A stretch of DNA of 64,000 nt from the NCBI GenBank assembly GCA_038373885.1, contig JAWZYV010013171.1:146076-210075 (forward strand), written 5' to 3'. The notes under the pieces are model-generated. The model worked only from the letters and a program-made list of their open reading frames with translations, ran no database searches and was not told where the DNA came from. Of the stretch, positions 14,116 through 27,300 are shown piece by piece (position 1 is the stretch's first letter; every line of letters begins with the position of its first letter). Position numbers and translations under genes: made by a program. This DNA comes from Cheiracanthium punctorium (lineage: Eukaryota > Arthropoda > Arachnida > Araneae > Cheiracanthiidae).

Positions 14116-15329
14116 ATTATTTCCAGTTCTGTAACACAGCTTTGCTGCTCTACAAATCTGAGAAATTTTTTTCTCAGAGCCTAACCTTGATTAAATGTTA
14201 TTTTATCAACTTTTTGATCATCCTCACTTGTTACTGTGTTAGAGTCTGTGTCATGTGACCATAATTGAGTATTAATTATGTCACCGTCAGTCATTTCAAG
14301 GATATCAATGTTACCATCAGAGCTCACAAACTCTTAAAATATTTTTTTCAAGTGGGAATAGCTTATTTAATTTTATTTTGTGGCTATAGTGTAGCTTTCT
14401 GAACTTGCGGCTGGCAGGGCAGATTTCATTGTTTACACTGAACAGACAGTGCTGATTTTAGAGCCTTGCGGATTTCGGGTCGGCGGATTTTGGGTCTTCT
14501 ACTGTATTTGGCCCTCCTCAAAAACGTGTTTGAGTAATGGCCAAATTTTGTACTTCAGTTTTGTCAATAGCTAATTAATTTCTGAATAAAACACAAAATT
14601 AGAAAGAAATATGAGACTATTATTATACATGACATCATTCACTTTTATGGAGAATAATATTTAAAATATGCAATAGACTCAGTAAAGTTGATTTTGACTC
14701 GAATACATTTTTTTTAGAGAAGGTACCTGGTCAACGATCATAGTCCATGTGCCTAACAGATGATTAATACTTTTTTTAAGAGAATACAAATTTATTAAAT
14801 ATTTTAATGTAAAAATATTTTTATTCTGAGGTATATATTTGTATTTTTAACAGTTTAAATATAGTTTAATGAATGTTTGTTATTAAAAAAAGCAGAAATT
14901 CAAAACTTTAAAAAGATACATTTTATGCTGAATAAAGTAATTTATAGTGCATTAATCTGAGTTTGCATGAACTTACTGATCAAATATGTAACAAGGATAT
15001 GGGAATTGCTGTAAATAAACTCCAGTTTCACTCTCTCGCCCAGTTTGTTCTTTAATGATTGCATGTTCAATCATATCCTGAAGGTATGCAAATCCATATG
15101 TGATGTACTTCATATCTATTCCAGGTCTTCTTCTTGGGCCTGGAGTATGGAATCTGAAAGAGTGAAAAGCAATTAGTACTTATTTTGTATGAGTTGACAA
15201 TTTCATTTTTTTAAAAGTTGCTCAAGTAAAAAATACATAAACTGGATGAGCAAAATTGGTATTAAACAGATAACTAAAATGTACTATTTATTCACTATTA
15301 AAAATTGTAGGTGTCCATGTTTCAAAACT

Positions 15330-15360
<31 letters not shown>

Positions 15361-18300
15361 TAAAATGTCCCAGAAGATCAAAATTCTCTTCTAACTAAAC
15401 CACAAACAAACAGCAGAGAGATTTGTGAAATATAGATAGAAATTCAATTTACCAGTTATTAAAATCACATTTCCCCTAATCATACAGAAAAGAATAAATA
15501 TAATTTAAAAATTATTTTGTAATATTTAAAAGTATATTATGTTGCTTACCTTATTTAACAATTTAAGCATAAAAGACTATCATGTAGTTTAATGTTATGC
15601 AGAGTTTGTTTGATTATTGTCATAGCTTGTTTGCAAAACTACTTAAATTGTAAATAATTTCACATTATGTTATTTTAGATTATGGATGACATATTTGTAC
15701 AATGGATTGTTTGCGAAGATGTGTAAAATTCTTTTATAAATTTATAAAATATATCAAGTTTTATGCATTATGCTTCTACCTTAATCTTGGAGTATATACA
15801 GTTTTACTGGACTATTCCATTTTAAAAATTAATAAAAAATAATTGAGGGTTTTATAAGTTTACCCAGACATATGTTATAAATGTGCACATTTTGCAAATT
15901 ATGTGGAATATACTTAAGAATAAACATTAGTTCAAACTTTCCCAAAATCCTGATGCATTGGGAAGTGGGTATTTAGTGCTCTCTACATTTGAGAAGTGAT
16001 TTCAATGAAAGTACATAAATGATTGCATAGGTCCCATAAGGGAAGGAGAAAGAACAGACCGAGAGACAAAGTTCTTGAAGAAAGCAATTTAACAATTTGG
16101 TAATTCCAAGAAGAGAAAATTATTTTTAGTTAGTACAAATTTCTATATTTTATAAAAGGTCTATTTAAATCATGTTTTATTGTACAAGAGAAATTATTTA
16201 AAAATGGCTAATTGTAGAATCAAAAGTTTCATACACACACAAATATTTAACATTTTGAGTAAAATCAGACCTGTCTTCGACTCTTTTGGTGCTGTCCACT
16301 TTGCTTGCAGCCATTCGAATCTTATACTTTATGTAATGTGGCAACTGTTCCTTTTTATCCAAGTTAGTGAACACAATCGCAGCCCATAATTTATTTTCTT
16401 GAATCAAATCCATCCCGTTTTTCTCAATTTCATTTTCAGAGTCAAAAGCAACAAAACGATTCATTTCAAAACACTGAAAAATATATTAATATATAAATAA
16501 ATAACAGACTTTAAAAAAAGGTGATCACATTGAAAACATGTGATTAGCACATGTTTTCAATTCATGGTGTTTTTAGCCATGTTATAATGATCACATTTAA
16601 AAAAAAAACCTGGTGTCAAAAACTTTAAATTTATTTTTATGGTTAATATAAGAATAATATAACATGACGAACTCATACTGACATGTAATTATTAGATTTA
16701 AATCACTCTGTTCCAAAACTAATAAGAAAAATTTCATTACAACACAATCAATATAGTGCCTCATCAGTTTCCTTTACTTTTAATCAATAAGCAGTTTTAA
16801 ATTAAACTTTGTTTTGCTAAAAACTAGAATATCATCACGAAATATTTTATTTAGCATCTTTTCTGAAACTTAACAAATAAATTCTTTCAAATGTGAATTT
16901 AAAAAATTTCTCCCTAACCCCGATTTACACAAAATGAAAATGGCAATGCTGTTTTTTGTGTTAATTATAATTTTCAGTATTTTTCCATAGCATATTTTCT
17001 TGATAAAAATCAAAACAGAATCCCAGTGAAAACTATCCATAGGAAATTAGTGGAAAAAAATTTTCAGTTAGATTCACCGATTAATAGCAAATTATATTAA
17101 GATTATCTGACTACAAGGGGTTCTCTGAGTTCTGGTAGCAGAATTTTCTGTATGAATCTGCAGCACCAGAATCACAACCTAAAATTTATATGGGATCTTA
17201 CTGTAACGTTGACTAGATTATTCTATAATCTATTAAAGGAAACTGCAGCACCCATTACCGGACTTTGGGTATTAAAAACATCTTGGTATATGCAATTTTC
17301 TGATATTTGGTAAAAACACGAGTACACAGAGGTTAAGGTATGCCATGGCATGTCCCAAGCTTTTATACTTCTTTTTATAGTATCATTATTCAACAATTAT
17401 TAAAAATTAGAGTAAAATTTCATATACATTCTGAAACTGTATCATAATATATCTAGAAAGCATTTCAATTTAATTAGAATAATATGCTCCTTACTTTATA
17501 TGTACATTTATTACTGCTCACAAAGGGAAAAGAAATGCAGAAATTGGAGGGTTTACTGCAAAAATGGAAATAGCTCCAATTATGAAGCTAGCAGAAAAAT
17601 GTATAAAAAAAATTAAAATTAGAGGATTAAACATAAGCTAACAAGCCAAGCAGCTTCACCAATTGAATAACACAAGAACAACGACTGGAGCTACTTTTTT
17701 GGTACCAAACAAAATAGGCCTTTTTTTTTTAACCCTTTGAGGCGCAACCCTTTCCCAATGCTGAAAAAAGGGCAGCTGTTGCCATCACTCGACTTAACTA
17801 CCAGCAAGATGGCGACGATCAAACGTTCGCATGCCAGACTAGAGACCCTTTTTTGACGACAGCTTGGTGTCCTCACGGCGAGGACACCACGAGTTAAAGG
17901 GTTAACTGCAAAATAGTAGACGTAACCCCGAACTCTCGTAGGATATAGCTAACTCCTTTTAATAGTAGACGTAACCCCGAACTCTCGTAGGATATAGCTA
18001 ACTCCTTTTTGCAGCAAACTCTTCAATTCTTGATCTTTAAACCTATATTTTGCAAAAAAATTAGCAGTTTAAAATAATCATATTGAATATACAATAATAC
18101 AATGCTACAAAAAGCATCGTATTACCTCCAAATAGTCTCTAACTTCCTCTACAATCAGATTCACAGTTTCTATCCATGTTGTGGAGTTAGTCAACATATT
18201 TCTGAGGAAACTATTGGTAGTTTGTATCATCATTAACAAAGTGTCATTCTCATATTCAGAAAGGGTCACGTTGGTCAGAAGTTCTTCTAAAATATCTCGG

Positions 18301-21300
18301 AATGGCAAGTTTTCTAGCTTCAGCATTTCCTAAAAACAAAGAAAAATTACAGTTAATAAGAAAACCATTTTTCGATCAATGCAAGTGCATTATTTATTGC
18401 ATTATTGGTCAATAATTTAAATAGATGAATTTAATTAGATTTTACAGACTATTTTATAATATTTTAAAAAGCTTTCCACAAAATTATAAATCAAATTCAT
18501 TTTTGTTTCGTAGAGTACAATTTTTTAAAAGTGACTTCTCAATCAGAATGATTATTATTGAAAAATATGTCTCAGTTACACATATGGTACACAGCATTCT
18601 AGACCAGTTTCTCAAACTGTGCTCTGCGAAAAAATATATACCTTAGCCTATAATACACTAGAGTCGTATTTATATAAGATGCTCCACAGAACTGTATTAG
18701 GTGCTCCATTGAAATTTAAAGACCCTTAAAGTGCTCTGTTATGTAAAAAGTTTGAGAAACCCAATTCTAATCTTTCCTTTTTAAGCACTAAAAATAAAGG
18801 TTTTCTAGGATAGCTAGTGCTTACAACTAAAAGAAAAAACAAGTACCTCAATCACTTCCAAGCGTTCTGAAGTATTGGTTAAAACATTTGATACTTGAAC
18901 AGACCAATGGTCCAGCCACTGGTTACAAATTTGTACTGCATCAACAAGCGGTGAAAATGTCTTATTTACCTAAAATAAACATACTATAAGTATACCAAAT
19001 GAAATTAATAACAAAAGGTTATCAGCAGAATCCTTAACCACAAAAAATGAATAATTGTAAATGCAAAACCAAAGATTTTATGTAAAAGTCATACAGTAGA
19101 AGACCCAAAATCTGCACAGCTTGGTTCCAGACCTTGTGCAGATTTTAGAATTTTGCGGATTTTGGGTCATAATAGAAAATTTATTCTATTTCCACCCCCC
19201 TCATAAAATAATAGAAAAAAATACAATAGAGATCAAGGGAAACAAATCATGTTACTTATAATTAGAATCATGATATAAAAATACAGAGGATTAATGCAAT
19301 ATACAAAATTATAAGATTATAGTACAACTTATTTAAACGTATATTCAATAGTTTAGGACTTTGGGATGTTCTAATTACAGGTTTTTTTTTTTTTTCCATT
19401 ATTTTCTGTTCGTAACACAGCTGTGCTGCTTTACAATTCTGAGATATTTCTTTCTCACAGCCTAACCTTCATTAAATGTTAATTTATCAACATTTTGATC
19501 ATCCTCACTTGTTACTGGGTGAGTCTGTGATCATAATTCAGTGTCAATTATGTCACTGTCAGTCATTTGAAAGTTATCAATGTTAAGATTAGAGCTCACA
19601 GACTCCTAAAAAATTTTTTTCAAGTGGGAATAGCTTATTTAGTTTTACTTTGTGGTTATACTGTAGTTTTCTGAACTTGCAGCTGGCAGGGCAGATTTCA
19701 TTGTTTACATTGAACAGACAGTGCGGATTTTAGAGCCTTGCGGATTTCGGATCGGCGGATTTTGGGTCTTCTACTGTATTTTTTAAATTAAATACAAAGA
19801 ATTCTCTTAAACTTTAAGACATGCATGGATTATTTTATCAATGTTTTTCAAACATTGATCTGTGTGACTTTACTACCAGTCCACATATATCAGATATTAG
19901 AAAATAAATGAGATAGGTCAGGTTAGTCAAGTCGAACTAACTAAAAATCACATTTGAATAACATTCAATTTAGTAAATAAAATACCTATTTGTATACTGC
20001 TTATTATATCAGAGCTTATGGCATAGCTATGTATAAACACTGCTCACTGATTTACCAGTTTTTAACTTAATTCCACTTCAACTTAATATTTATAAAACCT
20101 ATAGATTACCTGATAATTCCTGATTAGTAGCAGGGCTGGCCCAAGGGGGGTGCGAATGTAGGCGATCACCTAAGGCCTCGCGCTTAAAAAAACCCCGCTC
20201 CTGGGCCTTTTTTTTTTTTTGCTATCACATTAGACCGAGCTTGGTAGATGGTTGTAATATATCCCAAAAAAAAAGCCGAGAAATAAAGCTAATATGTACT
20301 AGCAATGCAAGTAGTAACTTACATAAGATTTGATAGAAAAGAGGTCCCGCTCTTGCCCTTCGCCTGAGGCCCCGCACACTTCTCAGGACGGCCCTGTTGG
20401 TAGTTACTTCAGACTAAAAGTGGGTTTTAAAATGGCCAATTTAATTAGTTTTTAAGTGCAACCCAAGGTATACATACAAAATTTGCAATGTATGGTTTGT
20501 ACTCTTTGAATTCCCCATTATTCTTACTCCTGATACTAACAATAAAAGAATTTATGACAGAATGGACTTACCCTAGAAATAATTTTATTGGCTGCTCTAC
20601 TATTAGGCGAATAAATAATTTTTCCTCTCACAAATGGCTTCATCTGATTCCACAACATTCGAGTCATTTGGTTTTGTTCGAGAGTTCGAAATAAATTATT
20701 ACACTTTGGAGCTGAAAAAAAAAGAAAAAAAAATATGCATATTTAATATACATGCACATTGAGGTTATCTGATGACACACATAAGTAACAAACATATAAA
20801 AATTAATAAGCATTAAGCGTCAATTTTTAAATTTCCAAAAAAAATATCAGGGAACTTTCAAACTGCTGAACCTCTACTTAGTCCTTAAATTTTATCATAA
20901 AACTTTTACATGAGCAAAACATAACTATTTTCATTTGAGCATAAACATTGATGTCAGTTTTCCAAGAGTTGCAATGATGGTGGCCACAGCAGTGTCTTTT
21001 TTTTTTTTATATAGGGGCTATTTAAAAATCTTAGTAGCATTTCATTGCATATTTATCCCATACATTAAATTCAATTTTTTTAAATCTAGTAAAAATTAAA
21101 GCATGTTATTTTTGAAAGTAGGGGTCAAAACTATGAAGATTGTGGCATCAACATGTTAATTTTGTCTATTTGCAAACACTGATATTGTATCATTCATTGT
21201 TAAATTTGGACTGCTGTGCAGAGTCAAAACTAGTCCATATTGTAGCTGGTGCGAGTTTAACCATTTTATGATTTCCCTACCAAAAAAGTTTTTTAAAGAC

Positions 21301-24300
21301 AAAATGCCAAATCTTCAATTTCTCGTCATAAATTTATTAACACAATCTCATCATAATTAAATTTGAAAATCTACTACGAAATTAAATTAAAAAAATTAAT
21401 TTTAGTTCTCTCGTTTTTCCTAAAAGCCACTCAAAAGCAGAACCGACAAAAAAGGAAACAAACAGTAGATTAGCTTTGTTAATCTATTAATTCCAATGTT
21501 TTGGAATATAGCTTTTGTACCTTCTTGCTGTCTTGCGCAGGGACACGGACCTAGTTACGGCACACCACACATGTATGTTCAATTTTGATTTATAGCAAGA
21601 CAGAAGTTTCATTTCAAGAAGATTAAAACTCACTTGTTTTGTTATCATAAATATATTTAAAGTCATCATTTTTGATGAAGACTTCACGTTCATTCTTCAT
21701 CTGCTGCCTCAATTCTTCGAAATGACGAGCTGGTCCCTGTTGATCATGGTCAAATAATGAAGACATATTGCGACCACACGTAAACAACTGAATAAGATGA
21801 GAAGTTTTATTTTCATTATCTGAATCTATGATGTCTAATATCTTTTGCCAAGTGGTGTTGAAGTTTGCTATGAAGTAAAATAAGCTGTCCATATGTTTCA
21901 TCTAGAAGAATAATGTTGAAAATTAGCAAAAATTCCTAGACAGTAACATAATGAGAGAATAATGCACTGGTGATATAAATGTTAATAACTGCATTTTCAA
22001 ATATCTACAACTTGCATGTTAATCACTAATTAATGCAAATAAAATTATAATGGTTAAAATTGTTCCTATGCTAAACAGTTTATAAAAATAATCATATTTA
22101 CACTAGCAAATAAGAAGCATATTTGCATAAATCACATAAGTAATTCAAAGCAATTATTCTTATTCAGTAAAACTTTTCCAAGGTATAAAATATTTTTAAT
22201 TGTAATTATCAGAAGTCTGATAGGTATTCATTAAATAAATTCTAAATCAGCAGAGTGATGTTGTTAATCTTTCAGTTTTAGAATAACTAAAACAGTAGCT
22301 CATGATTTCAGCTTATGAGTCACATTTACATACTAATGCAATTAAAAAGCAAAAGAAAGCAGCAGAGCATTTTTTTTTTTTTTTTTTTTTTTACAGTATG
22401 ATACATAGATTTTTTTCACTATTTTTATATACTTTTATGTATGGTTATTAGTTTAATAGAAAACTTGATAATGCATTTTTACTAAAATTACACAATTTTC
22501 AGTTTTGCAATTTAATAAAAAAGGAAGCATTTAATAAAGAATCCAGGCTGATTATGAAAGAAAGGACATGAGTCTCATATACATTTCTTCTCAAAAATAT
22601 ATCATGCATTTATAATAATGTTCATAAATATGAAATCCATATTCTATAATTTCTAGTTCAAAAAACTATTGATAAAATAACATTTAAGGAAGGTTTGGCC
22701 TTGAGTGAGATATATCTTGGATTTGCAGAGCAGCAAAGCTGTGGTTACAAAAGAGGAAATAGTGACAGTATGGGAAAAAAACTACATTTAGAACATTCCA
22801 GTCTTCTGCTCCTACTATTCAACAAATGTTTAAGAAGTTTAAATAATTTGTATATAATCTCATAATTTTGTTTATAGTATTATTCTGCTGTATTCTTATA
22901 TTATCATTCAGATTATAATTAATATTTTTAATTTTATTATTATCATTTGGTGGGGACGGAGGAAAAAAGAAGAATTTTCCTATTATGACCCCCTAGATCC
23001 CAAAAAATTCTAAAACTTGCAAAAGGTCTGGAACCAAGTTGTGTGATGATGCAAATAAAAACTTTGTTTAAAAATATACATATAAAAGATACTTATCACT
23101 TGGGATGATCGTTTCAGCAGAAAAAATCTTCAGCTGTCAGTACTCAGTCTTACAGAATAGTGGAGACATACTGAGTCCCCACTGTGACGGCTTAAGATTT
23201 TTTTGAACAACGATCTTCCTGAGTGATAAGTACCTTTGTTAAGTGTACTTAAAATTTTTTTTTTTTATTTATATCAGTCCTCACTATTTTGTGAGTCTGA
23301 GTGCTGAAGGCTGGCGATTTTATCTACCAAAACGATCGTCCCAAGTGATAAGTACCCTTTTTATGTGTGTTTTTAAATAACGTTATTATTTATATCATCT
23401 TTTAACAACAGTTTTTTGAGTGTTTTTCGCTGTTCATCAAGTTCTGTGGATTTTGGGTCTTCTACTGTAATATTAAATATATAGGGTGCATAAGAAAAAC
23501 AATGCATACTGTAAACTGATATAGAAAATTTATTTCCCTGAAAACAAAGTTAAATTTCTGAGAAAAACTAATGTTATATTTAGACTATGGAGTTTCCTCC
23601 ATGTTCTCCAGAGCTAACACTGCTTGATTTTTTACTATGGATAAGTAAAAGATGAGGTGTACTATCATAAATCACGGTAACTGGGATACACTTCTGTGTT
23701 CTGTTTTGGTGGATTTATGGGAATCGGGAGGGGGGGGCCACTTCTGCTTTTACAGCATTTGTACCAACATCAAATCCAGATTAGATTGATAGTGACAGAA
23801 CCTGCCTAGAGAGTTAATTTCTACCATAAGCTCCCTAAGAGTTCATTTCTACCTCATTCAGCAGCTGTTACCAATTGCTAGCATGGCTTCTTAATTTTAA
23901 TACAAGAAACGAAGCAGAAGACCCCAATGCTTAGTTTTGCTACCCCAAGAGGTACCATTTTCCATGGAAGCTTGGAGGAGATTGGGACTCTCCCAACTGG
24001 ACTAGCATGGCCCTTAGACACACTGTGTGTGCAGAAATCTTATTGGATATTTTGATATGCAGTACAGAATCAGTTGTTGACTTGTACACAGAAATGTATT
24101 AATGCTGAAGATTTTAGTTAGTCCGAAAAGACACTTATTTAAGAGGTTTATAGCCTTACTTTTCACAGAAATTTGATCTAGTAGGATGGCAATTCAATTT
24201 CCTAAGACAGTTTGAAAGTGTTTATACATTTTTCTGAAACACATTGTAAAGTTATATTTGTGGAAATTTTGGTAGCAATTTACACAATAACATATACCCT

Positions 24301-27300
24301 CAACTGCAAAACACAGACTTTTCTGATAAACATTTTTTTTTTTACTAAGGAAAATGAAGTTAGAAACTAAGTTTATTTAACTTACATCATCAACCATTTT
24401 CCCAGTTGTGGACATGATATGTTGCCAGTCATTGATGTGCAATTTTTGCCCAGTGTTTCTGACACTTATATCTGATAACTGGATAGAAAAAAAGAAACAC
24501 ATTAAGGAAGTAAAACATAAAAAAAATAAAGAACTGAATGATGCATCCTATCAATTAGTTATGAATAAACATCATAATTCAATTTAGAAAACAAATTCTC
24601 ACGTTTTTTTTTTCTCAAAACTTCAAAGAACTTTCAAAGAATAAGCATCAATGTAAAGTTATAAATATTTATTTTCCATCAAATCCATTAACAAAACCGT
24701 GAAATTCAGCAATGAAAAAAATTTACTTTTGATTATCGGCACAAACATGTGTTTGTAGTAACTCAAAAGAGTGGTTTTGCATCAAATACATAACTGTTTC
24801 AAATTGCTATATGGAATTATTATTTTTATTCTGTTGCAAGTGTCAGCTAAAGAGACTGAAGCTTCAAAAAGATAATTTACATGATAAGCTTGTTTATTTC
24901 TTAGCCAATGGTGGAAATAATAAATAATATTTTTTTTTAAAAAGCACTTCTTCTATGTTATGACACTTATGTAGCATAGGTGCATAAATAAATATTTAGC
25001 ACACCAATTAATTTAAAACTACTATAGCCAATACATAAGAAAAATGAGGCAAGTTTAGAATTCAGTAATCAAGTAACATGCAATTTAATTAGTTCCATAC
25101 ATGGATATATAACATTATGAAAGTGATTATTATTATACATCATTATTATTATAATTACACATCATTATGAGCTTGCTATATCATCATAAATAATGAACAA
25201 CTATGCATTACCTAATATTTTTGTTTGTTATAAATAAGTAACACATGGTGGATTATAGGCAATTACAGATTAGAGGGAGAGTACTGTAAGGTTGGTTTTG
25301 CCATGCATTGAAGGCATACACTGCACACAGGTGGTAAAAAAAAAAGGGGCACCCAAAATCGACTCACAGTTTTTATTCCATTGAATGAGAATTTTTCACT
25401 ATAGATGTGACTTGGGTAAATAATTCATGAATTTTATCAGCCATCTGCGCCAAACTGCTTAAGTTTTCAGAACTAACCGCCAGGATCACCTGCATTTGGC
25501 TAGGTAAACGGTTAAGCCAAAGACTTATTAGCGCCGTTTCTCCAAAGTTGGAACTAGCCAAGTAGCGCATTTTGGCGAGTAGTTGAGAGGGTTTACAATC
25601 TCCTAAATGAGTGTCTTGTAACAAATGATTAAGCCGTGCAGTTTCAGACTCTACAAAATAGGAAATCAATCTTTCTTTTAATGCATTATATTTCAGTGCA
25701 GCCGGGGGATTCGAAATAATATCGCGGACAGATTGTAATACACTAGTATCAATCGCAGAAATTGCTGTGTAAAACTTGGTTTCATCATTTGTGATAGAAC
25801 CTAAACTGAATTGAGCTTCGAGTTGAAGGAACCATGTTTCCGGATCTTTCTGCAAAAATGGTGAAGGTTTAACGGCGACGCGCATCAATTCAGAGGCTGC
25901 AACTGCTGTGCCAGAAAATGCCATATTAAATAACGTAAATAAGTCTGTAGCATTCAGTTTAAAAATATCTTCTCTGTTTGGTCAAAAGTAAAATAAAACA
26001 CGTTTTGCATCCAGACGATAAACAAAGTTAAAAAGATATTACCATGGCAGAGATTATGGTGAATTAAAGAGTTGGCTGAATATTTAAATGGAGAAGTCCA
26101 ACTTGAAGAAAAGATTCCTTTCTTAAAAATAATCAATGTAGACGGGTCACCATTTTATGGGGTGCTCACAATCATAAAACACCACATAAATTTTAAAGAA
26201 TAGCTTTATTGCGTGTATATACATTCTCTGGCACAGAAATAAAATATACCACATCTCAGATGAAATTTTCAGAGAGAAGTAAGTAATAGAATAGTAGCAC
26301 GAGCATGGCAAACTGCATGTTGCCACATGGGTATTTACCCCTGCCTCAGGTAAATACCCAAATTAAGCTTTTTATGATTTTTGGTTATTTTTACTGCATG
26401 TAACATGCAATAAAAAGCCTGAGCAATTTTTTTTGAAAAAGCAGCCGAATTTTTTGAAATACGAGAATTTTGCGAAGAATGAAACCGATTTGTAGGGTGC
26501 ACGAATCTCTCACAGTAATAATTTTTTAATGAAAGAAAAAAATGCGAGATTCTCGCATTCTCCCGCTCTAGTGAAAACACTGATAGTTGAATTTCAGCAC
26601 AATAAAGCTCACCAAACATACTGCATGTTATTTCACATGCAGTATGTTTGGATAATTTTTTCTATACATGTTTTTTTTTTGTTGTTGCTCTATTAAAATA
26701 AAAAAATATTTTCCTACTATATGAATATATTTTTTTAACAGGAAAGGTGTACAATTTGCATGTATATAAATATATATAAACAGTGATCATATACATAAAT
26801 GCACAGTAAAAAATGTGATGTACCTGATTTAGCAATTCATTATAATTCAACTGTTTGCTAACTTCAACAGAAAATCTTCTTGCTTGTTTAGGATTCATTT
26901 TACACAGTTCGTTAAATAAAACCTCTTGTTTTGAAAAAGGTGCATCTAAAAGGTGTTCTAAGCCATTAGATGAACAAAGATGGTCCGCTACACTGAGTCT
27001 ACCACGGTCAAATATCTGCAAGCAGCAAAAGTGTTTTATGGGGAAAAAAAAAAAAAAAATTACACAATTAACAAAAATGACGAACAATTCAGAATTATTT
27101 GTAGTATCACATATCACAATAAAAAAAATTCCTATTTCAATACTGTAGTAATGATGATGTTGGAATCAATAAATACCTTTTGGATGCCATGAATCTTAAT
27201 ATTTGAAGACAGTAAAGATTCCAAAGCTGTTTTAGAAAGTCTCACTTTTTGCTGCCTTAAAGAATCCTTTAGAGCAGACTTGTCAGAAATTAAACTATTT

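Noticed and set aside
21623..21901. Open frame starting with Met on the minus strand as a separate gene start
   Set aside because: The ATG directly follows a splice acceptor and the frame joins the ABCA exons on both sides, so it is an internal exon.
26612..26651. Rho-independent terminator
   Set aside because: This is eukaryotic DNA and no U-run follows the stem.
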